Shown here in pieces: positions 36,243 to 46,844 of a DNA stretch of 64,000 nucleotides. A program made the translations under genes and the position numbers. The DNA comes from Pseudoclavibacter sp. RFBB5 (GTDB lineage: Bacteria; Actinomycetota; Actinomycetes; Actinomycetales; Microbacteriaceae), in NCBI RefSeq assembly GCF_002931555.1, contig NZ_PSTZ01000001.1, positions 310,001 to 374,000 on the forward strand, read 5' to 3'. Numbering within the stretch: the stretch's first letter is position 1; every line of letters begins with the position of its first letter. The notes below the pieces were generated by a model. It was not told the origin of the DNA. It did not search any database and saw only the letters and a program-made list of their open reading frames with translations.

Positions 36243-36279
36243 TAAGAACGCAGTAGCCGAAACCACCGTTGCGTTCTTA
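36243..36279. promoter_or_regulatory. Inverted-repeat operator of the catabolic operon
   Basis: TAAGAACGCA (36243-36252) and TGCGTTCTTA (36270-36279) form a perfect 10-bp inverted repeat with a 17-nt spacer. A possible -10 (TATTCT, 36279-36284) overlaps its right end and lies 5 nt before ATG 36290. This is the most likely binding site for the IclR regulator encoded in the operon. Confidence 0.72.
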
Positions 36280-36289
36280 TTCTGTGTGC

Positions 36290-37678
36290 ATGGAGCCAGG
36301 AGCGCAGCCGCAGGAAGACCTCGTCGCGACCCTCATCGTGCGCGGGAGGATCCGGGATGCCCGCGGCGTCTGGGGACCGGGCGAGGTGTGGGCTGCGGGG
36401 CCTCGGATCGTCGCGGTGCACACCGGCGCGTCCCGCGCCGCGGCTCCCGCAGGAGCCAGGCTGGTCGACGTCGGCGATTCCTACGTGCTGCCCGGAGTGG
36501 TGGATGCGCACGTGCACTCCCTCTCGCACGGCGGCGAGGGCATCGCCGCGTCGACGAGGGCGGCGGCCGCGGGTGGCGTGACGACGATCGTGGAGATGCC
36601 GTACGACGGCACCGGCCCCATCAACAGCATCGACAAGCTGCGCGCGAAGCAGGATCTCGCGAACGACGAGGCGCACATCGACGTCGCGCTGCTCGGCACC
36701 CTCGCACCCGGTGGCGGGTGGCGTGCGGCTGGAGATCTCGCCGAGGCTGGGGCCGTCGGCTTCAAGGTCTCTCTCTTCCACACGCACGAGACGCGCTTCC
36801 CGCGCATCGACGACCGCGAGCTGCTGAGCGTCATGGCCGCCGTGCGGGACGCGGGCCGCACCCTCTGCACGCACGCCGAGAACAACGAGATCATCCAGTC
36901 GCTGCTCCGGGAGGAGCGGGCGGCGGGCAGCACCGACCCGCAGTCGCACTCGCGGTCGCGGCCGCCCGTCTCGGAGACGCTCGGGGTGCTGACGGCGCTC
37001 GAGGTGGCGGCCAACACGGGCGCGCGCCTGCACGTCTGCCACCTGTCGCTGCCGCGCAGCGTCGACCTCGTCGAGTGGTACCGCTCGCAGGGCGCTGACG
37101 TCACGCTCGAGACGTGCCCGCACTACCTGACCTTCACCCAGGACGATCTCGAGACGCAGCGCGGGCACCTCAAGATCAACCCTCCGCTGCGCGATGCGAC
37201 CGCACGTGAGGGCCTGTGGGACCGCATCGGGCGTGGCGCCGTGAGCGTCGTCAGCTCCGACCACGCGCCGTGGTCCCGCGAGCTGAAGGAGCACGAGGTG
37301 ATGCTCGACAACAGCTCGGGTGCTCCCGGCGTGCAGACGCTCGTCGCGGCGACGCTCGGCGGGGCGCTCCGCCGCGACGCGTCCGAGGCGCTGCTGTCGC
37401 AGGCGGTGGATGCGCTCACGATCTCGCCAGCGCGCCGGTACGGCCTCGACGTGCGCAAGGGCTCGCTCGAGGTGGGCAAGGACGCCGACATCGTCGTGTT
37501 CACGCCTGGCGACGCATCCATCGAGCTCGACCGGATGCTGTCGAACGCTGGCTGGACGCCGTACGAGGGCATGTCGCCGGGCGGCAGCGTGACGCACACG
37601 TACTCCCGCGGTGAGCTGGTCTACTCCGACACGGCGGGGCTGCTCGCGGCCGCTGGCCGGGGAGAGGTCCTGGTCTGA
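36290..37678 (+). CDS. Cyclic amidohydrolase (hydantoinase/allantoinase type), probable hydantoin-5-propionate hydrolase
   Basis: 462 aa, amidohydrolase-superfamily barrel. Metal ligands: HVH at residues 74-76, the probable carboxylated lysine K159 in GFKVSLF, then histidines in CTHAEN and VCHLS, and the aspartate in SSDHAPW. ATG 36290 is chosen; the frame continues to a TTG at 36269, but that lies in the operator. With no ribosome site and a -10-like sequence close upstream, the mRNA may be leaderless. In the proposed pathway it opens the hydantoin ring formed after desulfurisation, giving N-carbamoyl-glutamate. Allantoinase or dihydropyrimidinase activity is the alternative, but no other purine or pyrimidine catabolic gene is near. 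First gene of a five-gene operon. Confidence 0.85.
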   Translation: MEPGAQPQEDLVATLIVRGRIRDARGVWGPGEVWAAGPRIVAVHTGASRAAAPAGARLVDVGDSYVLPGVVDAHVHSLSHGGEGIAASTRAAAAGGVTTIVEMPYDGTGPINSIDKLRAKQDLANDEAHIDVALLGTLAPGGGWRAAGDLAEAGAVGFKVSLFHTHETRFPRIDDRELLSVMAAVRDAGRTLCTHAENNEIIQSLLREERAAGSTDPQSHSRSRPPVSETLGVLTALEVAANTGARLHVCHLSLPRSVDLVEWYRSQGADVTLETCPHYLTFTQDDLETQRGHLKINPPLRDATAREGLWDRIGRGAVSVVSSDHAPWSRELKEHEVMLDNSSGAPGVQTLVAATLGGALRRDASEALLSQAVDALTISPARRYGLDVRKGSLEVGKDADIVVFTPGDASIELDRMLSNAGWTPYEGMSPGGSVTHTYSRGELVYSDTAGLLAAAGRGEVLV

Positions 37679-37680
37679 TC

Positions 37681-38523
37681 ATGAGCGACCTGCGACCGAA
37701 GGCGGACCCGAACGGGCGGCCCATCTCCGGGGGAGCGGCCGCATCCGGCGGTGGCAGCGGCACCGGTGGAGCGGCGTACAAGTCACTGCACCGTGGCCTC
37801 GAGATCCTGCAGCTCATCCAGGGCCGCGGGCGCCTGAAGATCTCCGAGATCAGCAGCGAGCTCGGGATGCCCCTCTCGACCGTCTACCGCTACGTGACAG
37901 TGCTTCGGGATGCGGGCTTCGCGATCGAGATCGACGGCTACCTCATGCCGTCGAGCCGCCTCGCGGAGAGCGACGACGCCTCGCCGCACCTCGTGCGCTA
38001 CGCGGCCCCCGTCCTCCGCCGCCTCCGCGAGCTCACCGGCATGACCGCGATTCTCGCCGTGCGGGTGCACATCACCGCCGTGTGCCTCGAGGTGTCCTAC
38101 GCGCATCCGCAGCATCGCATCCCGTTCGGACGCGGCAAGGTGCGCAGCCTCTACGCGGGCGCCACGGCGCTGCCGCTGCTGGCGTACGCGCCGAAGAAGG
38201 TGGTGCGAGAGCTGCTCTCCGGCGGTCTGCGCGCGTACACGACCGCGACCATGAGCCCCGAGATGATCGAGCCGTATCTGCGCCAGGTGCGCGCCGAGGG
38301 GCACGCCGTCTCCTACGGGCAGATCACCCCGGGCATGGTCGGCATCGGCGTTCCCGTCTTCGCGGGCGGCCGCGTGCTGTGCTCACTGTCGCTTGTCGGT
38401 GACGAGCGGCAGACTGGGGCACTGGATGAGCGCATCGCGCTCCTCAAGCAGGGAGCTGCAGAGCTCGCCGCGAAACTGCCATCGAACGTCGACCTCGAAG
38501 TCTGGAGCGATCAGAGTGCCTGA
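37681..38523 (+). CDS. IclR-family regulator of the catabolic operon
   Basis: 280 aa. A Gly/Ser-rich N-terminal tail of 30 residues is followed by a winged HTH (LKISEISSELGMPLSTVYRYV, about 52-72) and the IclR effector domain (AILAVRVHITAVCLEVSYA; VGIGVPVFAGGRVLCSLSLVG). It starts 2 nt after the hydantoinase stop and overlaps the urocanase-like gene by 8 nt, so it is co-expressed with its presumed targets. Likely effector: a pathway intermediate such as thiourocanate or a hydantoin (inference). Confidence 0.88.
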   Translation: MSDLRPKADPNGRPISGGAAASGGGSGTGGAAYKSLHRGLEILQLIQGRGRLKISEISSELGMPLSTVYRYVTVLRDAGFAIEIDGYLMPSSRLAESDDASPHLVRYAAPVLRRLRELTGMTAILAVRVHITAVCLEVSYAHPQHRIPFGRGKVRSLYAGATALPLLAYAPKKVVRELLSGGLRAYTTATMSPEMIEPYLRQVRAEGHAVSYGQITPGMVGIGVPVFAGGRVLCSLSLVGDERQTGALDERIALLKQGAAELAAKLPSNVDLEVWSDQSA

Positions 38524-40405
38524 ATCAGCCGCGACCCCCGCGAACAGCCAGACCCGCGCGGGCGGCGAGACTCCCACGGACGGCGAGACGCCGCCGCCGG
38601 CATCCGCGCCCCTCGCCAGCCCCATCCTCGCCCGCGGCACCCAGCCCATCACGGCGCAGCGCGGCACGAAGCTGCGGGCCAGGAACTGGCGGGCCGAGGG
38701 CCTGCTTCGCATGTTCGAGAACGTGCTCGAGGTCGGCGAGAACGCGGCGGAGCTCATCGTCTACGCCTCGCTCGGGAAGGCCGCCCGCAACTGGGACGAG
38801 GCCTGCCGCATCGTCACCTCGCTGCTCGAGCTCGACGAGGCCGAGACGCTCATCCTGCAGACGGGCGCCGCAGTCGGCGTCATGTCGACGAAGCGCGACT
38901 CTCCCATGGTGCTGTCCGCCGTCAACAACACCGTCGGCAACTGGGCGACCAGCGACCGCTTCTACGAGCGGTACCGCGCCGGCCAGACCATCTGGGGCGG
39001 CCTGACCGCCGCCGCGTGGCAGTACATCGGCCGCCAGGGCGTGCTGCAGGGCACGTACGAGCTGCTGCGCGAGGTGCTCGTCCAGCACTACGACGCGCGG
39101 GCGGAGGGCAGGTGGATGCTCACCGCTGGCCTCGGCGGGATGGGGTCGGCCCAGCCGATCTCGGCGCGCATCCTCGGCCTCTCCTCGCTCACGGTCGAGA
39201 TCGACCAGGTGAAGATCGACCGCGCGCTCGCGGTCGGCGGCATCGACGTGCAAGCGCCGACCCTCGACGACGCGCTCGCGCTGATCGAGGCGGCGCGCGC
39301 CGAGGGGATCCCGGCCGCGGTCGCGCTGCACGCCAACGCGGCGGCCGTGTTCACCGAGCTCGCATCCCGAGGCGTCACGCCGGACATCGTCACCGACCAG
39401 ACCGCCGCGCACGACGCGCGCTACGGCTACGTGCCCCTGGAGTACACGCTCGACGCGTGGATCACGGCCCGCGAGACGGAGCCGGAGCGCGTCGAGGCGC
39501 TCGCCCGAGCATCCATGGCCCAGCAGGTCGAGGCCATGCTCACGCTGCAGGAACGCGGCTCGGTCGCCTTCGAGAACGGCAACAACCTGCGCGTCAAGGC
39601 GCTCGAGCACCTGGGGGAGGGGGAGGCCGACCGGGTCAACCGCATCCCCGGCTTCATGGAGGCCTACCTGCGGCCGCTCTTCGCGCGGGGCATCGGCCCG
39701 TTCCGCTGGGTGTGCCTGTCCGGCGACGTCGACGACCAGCTCACGATGGATGCGCTCGCCTCGTCGCTCTTCCCCGAGCGGCCCGAGATCGCCGAGTGGC
39801 TGGCGCTCGCGGGCGTGCACGTGCCCCAGCAGGGGCTGCCGGCCCGATCATGCTGGCTCGGCCACGGCGAACGCTCGCGCCTCGCGCAGGCCGCGAACGA
39901 GCTCGTCGCCGACGGACGCCTCTCGGCTCCCGTGCTCTTCAGCCGCGACCACCTCGACTCGGCCGGCATGACGCATCCGCGCATCGGCACCGAGGGCATG
40001 CGGGACGGCTCCGACGGGGTCACCGACTGGCCGCTCCTCGACGCCATGCTGCTCTCGACGGCGGGCGCCGACCTCGTCGCCATCCACTCCGGCGGCGGCG
40101 GCTACACGGGGTGGATGCAGTCGGCCGGCGTCTCGATCGTCGCAGACGGCAAGCCGGAGACCCTCGAGCGCCTGCGCCTCGCGCTCGACCTCGACACGGG
40201 CCTCGGCGTCATCCGCCACGCGGCCGCCGGCTACGAGGAGGCGACCGTCGCCATCGCGCGCGGAGGCGAGACGGGGGATGCGCCCATCGCGGCCCTCGGG
40301 CTGGCCGCGCGCGGCGCATCCGCTGGGCCAGCTGCATCAGCCCCGGGACCACAAGCACTCCCAGCCAGCTCTGACACCGACCCCGAAGGGAACGCTCGTG
40401 CGTGA
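38516..40405 (+). CDS. Urocanase-family hydratase, probable thiourocanate hydratase
   Basis: 629 aa from GTG 38516, which overlaps the IclR gene by 8 nt; longer than HutU (about 555) through polar N- and C-terminal tails. Family motifs: RARNWRAEGLLRMFENVL, KAARNWDEA, the NAD-binding TAGLGGMGSAQP, DIVTDQTAAHDARYGYVP, and GLPARSCWLGHGER with the conserved cysteine at C446. HutU usually has GYGER there; this protein has His. HutU adds water to urocanate with tightly bound NAD. The absence of HutI/HutG and the DUF917-hydantoinase-carbamoylase genes downstream point to a thio-substrate, giving a thiohydantoin propionate. Plain urocanate hydratase is the alternative. Confidence 0.82.
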   Translation: MPESAATPANSQTRAGGETPTDGETPPPASAPLASPILARGTQPITAQRGTKLRARNWRAEGLLRMFENVLEVGENAAELIVYASLGKAARNWDEACRIVTSLLELDEAETLILQTGAAVGVMSTKRDSPMVLSAVNNTVGNWATSDRFYERYRAGQTIWGGLTAAAWQYIGRQGVLQGTYELLREVLVQHYDARAEGRWMLTAGLGGMGSAQPISARILGLSSLTVEIDQVKIDRALAVGGIDVQAPTLDDALALIEAARAEGIPAAVALHANAAAVFTELASRGVTPDIVTDQTAAHDARYGYVPLEYTLDAWITARETEPERVEALARASMAQQVEAMLTLQERGSVAFENGNNLRVKALEHLGEGEADRVNRIPGFMEAYLRPLFARGIGPFRWVCLSGDVDDQLTMDALASSLFPERPEIAEWLALAGVHVPQQGLPARSCWLGHGERSRLAQAANELVADGRLSAPVLFSRDHLDSAGMTHPRIGTEGMRDGSDGVTDWPLLDAMLLSTAGADLVAIHSGGGGYTGWMQSAGVSIVADGKPETLERLRLALDLDTGLGVIRHAAAGYEEATVAIARGGETGDAPIAALGLAARGASAGPAASAPGPQALPASSDTDPEGNARA

Positions 40406-41516
40406 ACTCACCCAGGAAGACGCCATCCACGGAGTGCTCGGGGGCGGTGTGCTCGCGTGCGGCGGCGGCGGGTGGAAGCACCACGGCGAGCTCATGGGCC
40501 GCATGGCGACCGAGCTGAACCGGCCGGTGCTCGCGAGCATCGACGAGCTGCCGGAGGACAGCTGGGTGGCGACGGTCACGGCCATCGGCGCCCCGGCGGC
40601 GAAGAACTGGGAGATCCGCCCGGTCGACTACGTGCACGCGCTGCAGGAGCTCATCAGGGCGACGGATGTGCCCATCGCGGCCGTCATGACCGCCCAGAAC
40701 GGCTACTCGACGACCCTCAACGGGTGGATCCAGTCGTCGGTGCTCGGCGTGAAGGTGCTTGACGTGGCCGGCGACGTGCGCGCGCATCCGACCGGCAAGC
40801 TCGGCTCGCTCGGCCTCGCCGAACGTGAGGGCTACGTGGCGAAGCAGGTCGTCTCGGGCGGCAACCGCGCCCTCCACGGGCACTTCCTCTCGGTGAACAC
40901 AGGCACGATCAACACGTGCGACGACGTGCTGCGCGACATCTCGGTGCGCACGGGCGGCTTCATCGCGGCCGCGCGCAACCCCGTCGAGCTGAGCTATGTG
41001 AAGGAGCACGCGGCGCACGGGTCCATCTCGCTGGCCCTCGACCTCGGGCGCGACATGGCGGCTGCGCTGAAGAAGCGCGGCGCGGGCAAGCAGGAGGCGT
41101 TCGTGCAGGCCGTCGTAGAGCGCCTCGGCGGCACGGTCGTGTCCCGCGGCCCGCTCGGCTTCGAGGTGCCGACCGAGACGCACGGCGGCTGGGACCACGG
41201 CACGTTCCGCATCGGCGACTTCACGGTGCCGTACCTCAACGAGTACATGGCCATCGAGTCCGGCGGTGAGCGCATCGCGACCTACCCGGACACGATCATC
41301 ATCCTCGACCCCAAGCTCGGCGAGGCCGTCGCAGTCAAGGACGCCTACGAGGGCGAAGAGGTTGTCCTCGTCTCGGTGCCCGCATCCGCCCTGCCCGTGT
41401 CGTCGTCGGCCATCGACGAGTCCGGGCTCGCCGAGATCGAGCAGATCATGGGCATCGACTTCCTGAAGTACCGCGACTCGGGCCTCGTCGGCGGGACGGT
41501 CGGCTATGTCAGCTGA
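40398..41516 (+). CDS. DUF917 (S-methyl-thiohydantoin desulfurase family) protein
   Basis: 372 aa from GTG 40398, after AAGGGAA, overlapping the urocanase-like stop by 8 nt. The Gly-rich GGGVLACGGGG (15-25) at the N-terminus and the ILDPKLGEAV segment identify DUF917/PF06032, the family I recall being named after an S-methyl-thiohydantoin desulfurase. Here it lies exactly where a desulfurising step is needed: after a urocanase paralogue and before hydantoin-ring hydrolysis. Predicted reaction: replaces the exocyclic sulfur (or S-methyl) of the thiohydantoin by oxygen, giving hydantoin-5-propionate. Other DUF917 proteins lie next to hydantoin-utilisation genes, so a more general hydantoin role cannot be excluded. 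Confidence 0.8.
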   Translation: MRELTQEDAIHGVLGGGVLACGGGGWKHHGELMGRMATELNRPVLASIDELPEDSWVATVTAIGAPAAKNWEIRPVDYVHALQELIRATDVPIAAVMTAQNGYSTTLNGWIQSSVLGVKVLDVAGDVRAHPTGKLGSLGLAEREGYVAKQVVSGGNRALHGHFLSVNTGTINTCDDVLRDISVRTGGFIAAARNPVELSYVKEHAAHGSISLALDLGRDMAAALKKRGAGKQEAFVQAVVERLGGTVVSRGPLGFEVPTETHGGWDHGTFRIGDFTVPYLNEYMAIESGGERIATYPDTIIILDPKLGEAVAVKDAYEGEEVVLVSVPASALPVSSSAIDESGLAEIEQIMGIDFLKYRDSGLVGGTVGYVS

Positions 41517-42813
41517 CACCGCGGATGCGCTGCTCGGCGCCGTTGACCCGTCCAGGCTCCGGCCCGACCAGCAGCGGGTCCTCGCCGATCTGACGGAGCT
41601 CGCCGGCCTCGTCGAGAGCGCAGAGCCTGGCTTCTCGCGACGCGTGTTCTCCGACGCGTACCGCGCGGGGCGCGAGTGGGTGCGAGACCGGATGCGCACG
41701 GCGGGCCTCGAGGCGCACATCGACCCGGCGGGCAACGTCGTCGGAGTGCTGCGCGGCGCGAACTCGGCGCTCAAGCCGCTCATGACGGGATCGCACACCG
41801 ACACCGTGCACGCGGGTGGACGCTACGACGGCATCGTCGGCGTGCTCGGCGGCATCGAGGTCGCGAGGCGGCTCCGCGAGGAGGGCATCACGCTCTTGCG
41901 CGACCTGTACGTCGTCGACTTCCTCGGCGAGGAGGCGAACTCCTTCGGCGTCTCCTGCATCGGGTCCCGGTCCATCGCCGGACTCCTGCTGCCCGAGCAC
42001 CTCGAGCGCACCGACGGCGAATCCGCGCTGCGCCTCGGCGACGCCATGACGGGCTTCGGCCTCGACACGAGCGGCGCCCTCGGCCAGGCCTGGACTCCCG
42101 GCTCGCTGCACGCCTACCTCGAGCTGCACATCGAGCAGGGCCCGCAGCTCGAGCGCAGCGGCAAACAGATCGGCGTCGTCACGGCGATCGCCGGCATCGA
42201 GCGGCTCATGGCCGCCTTCTCCGGCCGCGCCGACCACGCGGGCACCATGCCCATGCAGGGCAGGCACGACGCGCTCATCGCGGCCGCCGAGGCGATCCTC
42301 ACGATCGAGCGAGAAGCGTGCGGCGCCCCCATCCACGGAGTATCGACGACCGGCCGCATCGAGTCGTCGCCCGGCTCCTTCAACATCGTTCCAGACGAGG
42401 CGCGCATCTGGGCGGAGATGCGCAGCGTGGATGCGTCGTGGCTGCACGGCGCGAAGCGTCGCGTCGCCGAGGACATCGCGGCGGGCGCCGCGCTGCGCGG
42501 CGTCGAGACCGCCATCGAGTGGCTCAACGACCAGGACCCGGTCGCGGCAGACCCCGACGTGCAGCGCCTCCTCGGCGAGGCCGCCGACGCGCTCGGCTAC
42601 ACGTGGGAGGCGGTGCCCTCCGGTGCAGGCCACGACGCCGCGCACCTCGCGCACCTCGGACCGATGGGCATGATCTTCGTGCCATCCGTCGGCGGGCGCA
42701 GCCACGTGCCAGAGGAGTTCACGGAGGCAGACGACATCGCCGTGGGCATCCACGTGCTCGCGACGGCCCTCGTCGCCGCCGACCGCAGCGAGCGTCCGCT
42801 CGTCGCGAGCTGA
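41506..42813 (+). CDS. M20-family N-carbamoyl-L-amino-acid hydrolase
   Basis: 435 aa, zinc amidohydrolase of the hydantoinase/carbamoylase group. Metal ligands: H98 in GSHTDT, D108 in GGRYDGIVG, E142-E143 in LGEEANSF, H208 in LHIEQGP, plus a late histidine in RSHVPEEF; the dimerisation lid has RADHAGTMPM. ATG 41506 overlaps the DUF917 gene by 11 nt. In the pathway it would cut N-carbamoyl-glutamate to glutamate, CO2 and ammonia, the final step. Allantoate or ureidoglycolate hydrolysis is a family alternative. Last gene of the operon. Confidence 0.87.
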   Translation: MSADTADALLGAVDPSRLRPDQQRVLADLTELAGLVESAEPGFSRRVFSDAYRAGREWVRDRMRTAGLEAHIDPAGNVVGVLRGANSALKPLMTGSHTDTVHAGGRYDGIVGVLGGIEVARRLREEGITLLRDLYVVDFLGEEANSFGVSCIGSRSIAGLLLPEHLERTDGESALRLGDAMTGFGLDTSGALGQAWTPGSLHAYLELHIEQGPQLERSGKQIGVVTAIAGIERLMAAFSGRADHAGTMPMQGRHDALIAAAEAILTIEREACGAPIHGVSTTGRIESSPGSFNIVPDEARIWAEMRSVDASWLHGAKRRVAEDIAAGAALRGVETAIEWLNDQDPVAADPDVQRLLGEAADALGYTWEAVPSGAGHDAAHLAHLGPMGMIFVPSVGGRSHVPEEFTEADDIAVGIHVLATALVAADRSERPLVAS

Positions 42814-42828
42814 GTTCCCTCGGCCGTC

Positions 42829-42910
42829 GCCGAAGTCTCGGGATGGAAACCTCGCTGCGCTACGGGAATTTTCCCAGCACGAAGTGAGTTCGCCAGCCCG
42901 AGTCCCCGCG
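42829..42910. repeat. Imperfect palindrome after the carbamoylase gene
   Basis: Centred on GGGAATTTTCCC (42864-42875), with further pairing outward: CTCGGGATGG (42837-42846) faces CCAGCCCGAG (42893-42902), and CGAGG-type stretches pair between. The overall size is like the 82-nt elements, though the sequence is different. It begins 16 nt after the stop and may be the operon terminator. Confidence 0.45.
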
Positions 42911-42976
42911 CGCCGAGATCGCCGGCCAGGTGCCGAGTCGGGCGAAAGTCCAGGCTCGGCCCCCAGGCTTGGCAGT

Positions 42977-42994
42977 CGGATGCATGTGCATCCG
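42977..42994. terminator. Small hairpin before the alpha/beta hydrolase gene
   Basis: CGGATGCA and TGCATCCG form a perfect 8-bp stem with a 2-nt loop. No T-tract. It carries the same GGATGCA tip as the pfkA terminator. Confidence 0.4.
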
Positions 42995-43028
42995 TTCACA
43001 GACAACTGATGCGGGAACGGGGAACACC

Positions 43029-43709
43029 ATGGCGACGTTTGTGCTCATCCACGGTGGAGGATCGTCGAGCTGGGACTGGCACCTTGTCGTGCCGAAGCTC
43101 GAGGAGGCGGGGCACCGCGCCATCGCGGTCGACCTGCCGGTTGAGGAGCCGGGCCTGTCGCTCGTCGACTACGCCGATTCGGTGTCCGCGCAGCTCGACG
43201 AGGCGAGGGGCGACAGCTCCGACGGTGACGGGCAGGGCGAGCAGCTGGTCATCGTCGGCCACTCGCTTGGCGGCTTCACGGCGGCGCTCGTGGCGGAGCG
43301 CCTGGACGCCGACGGGCTCGTGTACGTCGCCGGCATGATCCCGAAGCCGGGGGAGACGATGCAGGAGTGGTGGGATGCCACGGGCCACAGCGCGCTCGGT
43401 GTCGATTCCGAGGACGAGCTCGTGTTCTACAACCTGGTCCCAGACGACCTGGTCGTCGATGCGAAGGCGCACGTGCGCGAGGAGACGGGGTCGTGGATGG
43501 ACGCTCCGTGGCCCGGAGTGGGGCGGGAGACGTCGACGGGGTTCATCGCCGCCGAGGACGACCTGTTCTTCCCGATCGAGTTCGCGAAGCAGCATGCGCG
43601 CGACCGTGCCGGGGTCGAGGCGGTCGTCGTGCCCGGCGGCCACTATGTCGCCATCGGTGCCCCGGATCCCCTGGCGAAGGCGCTCGCGGAGTTTGCTGAC
43701 GGCCTCTGA
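43029..43709 (+). CDS. Alpha/beta hydrolase
   Basis: 226 aa from ATG 43029. FVLIHGGGSSSWDW carries the oxyanion HG motif near the N-terminus; the nucleophile elbow is VGHSLGGF; the acid and the histidine near VVPGGHYVAIG complete the triad. The overall form is that of small esterases related to plant methyl-esterase/EstC-type proteins. The substrate is unknown. It is cytosolic and lies 215 nt after the catabolic operon, probably outside it. Confidence 0.85.
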   Translation: MATFVLIHGGGSSSWDWHLVVPKLEEAGHRAIAVDLPVEEPGLSLVDYADSVSAQLDEARGDSSDGDGQGEQLVIVGHSLGGFTAALVAERLDADGLVYVAGMIPKPGETMQEWWDATGHSALGVDSEDELVFYNLVPDDLVVDAKAHVREETGSWMDAPWPGVGRETSTGFIAAEDDLFFPIEFAKQHARDRAGVEAVVVPGGHYVAIGAPDPLAKALAEFADGL

Positions 43710-43734
43710 CCGTTCGGCTCGGTACGCTCGTCGG

Positions 43735-44226
43735 ATGCAGCAGCTCACCGAGGCCCAGATTCGGGATGCGTTCGTGAACGCCTCGCGCAAGGAGGTCAGC
43801 GACGTGACCCTGCCGCCCGGTTTCCACGATATCGACTGGGGGCGACGCGACTACCTTGGCTGGACGGACCCGAAGCTGGGGCGTCGCGCCTACGCGGTGG
43901 TCCCCGTCGACGGCGAGCTCGTGGGGATCGTGCTCGAGCGGGCGCGCAAGCTGCCGACGCGTCGGGCGATGTGCTCGTGGTGCGAGGACGTGACGCTGCC
44001 GAACGATGTCGTCTTCTACAGCGCGAAGCGCACGGGGGAAGCCGGCCGGCGCGGCGACACCGTCGGGACGCTCGTGTGCGCTGCGTTCGAATGCTCGGCG
44101 AACGTGCGCCGCCTGCCTCCGTCCGCGTACATCGGCTATGACCGGGATGCGGCGCGCGAGCAGCGCACGGAGAACCTGCGGACGCGCGCGGCGAGCTTCG
44201 CGCGCAACCTCCGCGACGGGGTCTGA
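43735..44226 (+). CDS. FBP-domain (elongation factor G-binding) protein
   Basis: 163 aa from ATG 43735. Two pairs of cysteines (CSWCED and CAAFECS) form a treble-clef zinc site, preceded by LPTRRAMC and followed by SANVRRLPP. This is the FBP domain, whose founding members bind elongation factor G and help ribosome release under fusidic acid. A full helper effect here is inference; actinobacterial members are mostly uncharacterised. It is 25 nt after the hydrolase gene. Confidence 0.85.
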   Translation: MQQLTEAQIRDAFVNASRKEVSDVTLPPGFHDIDWGRRDYLGWTDPKLGRRAYAVVPVDGELVGIVLERARKLPTRRAMCSWCEDVTLPNDVVFYSAKRTGEAGRRGDTVGTLVCAAFECSANVRRLPPSAYIGYDRDAAREQRTENLRTRAASFARNLRDGV

Positions 44227-44343
44227 CCGAGTCCGTCTGGCGTCCGGGTCTCGATCCGGTCACTCCCTCCTTCCGGAGGTGGCGAGTGTCGGTGGCATGG
44301 TCCATCGTGGACTCCACGACAGCCACTCGACGAGGAGCGACCT

Positions 44344-46608
<2,265 letters not shown>

Positions 46609-46609
46609 C

Positions 46610-46837
46610 GTGACGAGCAGTCCGACCTCTGGGATGCGCCTGGCTGTGGACACAGTCGGGCGCGTCCTGCGGGCCATCCGCTGGTACGTGACGTCGATGA
46701 TGGGCGACAACGCCTACGCGGTGTACGTCGCGCACCAGCGCCGCGCGCATCCGGGCGTCGAGCCGATGGGCGAGCGCGCGTTCTGGAGGGAGCGCACCGA
46801 CGAGCAGGACAGGAACCCGCAGGGACGCTGCTGCTGA
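46610..46837 (+). CDS. YbdD/YjiX-family small protein (CstA partner)
   Basis: 75 aa from GTG 46610. DNAYAVYVAHQRRAHPGVEPM is typical of YbdD/YjiX proteins, which nearly always follow cstA or its paralogues and support pyruvate uptake. It is cytosolic, and ends RNPQGRCC. Spacing of 1 nt from cstA shows co-translation. Confidence 0.9.
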   Translation: MTSSPTSGMRLAVDTVGRVLRAIRWYVTSMMGDNAYAVYVAHQRRAHPGVEPMGERAFWRERTDEQDRNPQGRCC

Positions 46838-46844
46838 ACCCCGC

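Noticed and set aside
28640-42813. Reading the island as a histidine-utilisation (hut) locus
   Set aside because: HutI and HutG/HutF are absent, the lyase lacks the MIO triad, and the transporter, DUF917, hydantoinase and carbamoylase genes fit a thio-betaine pathway better.
36290-42813. Reading the second operon as allantoin degradation
   Set aside because: A hydantoinase/allantoinase-type enzyme and an M20 hydrolase could fit, but urocanase and DUF917 genes have no place in that pathway and no urate or ureidoglycolate genes are near.
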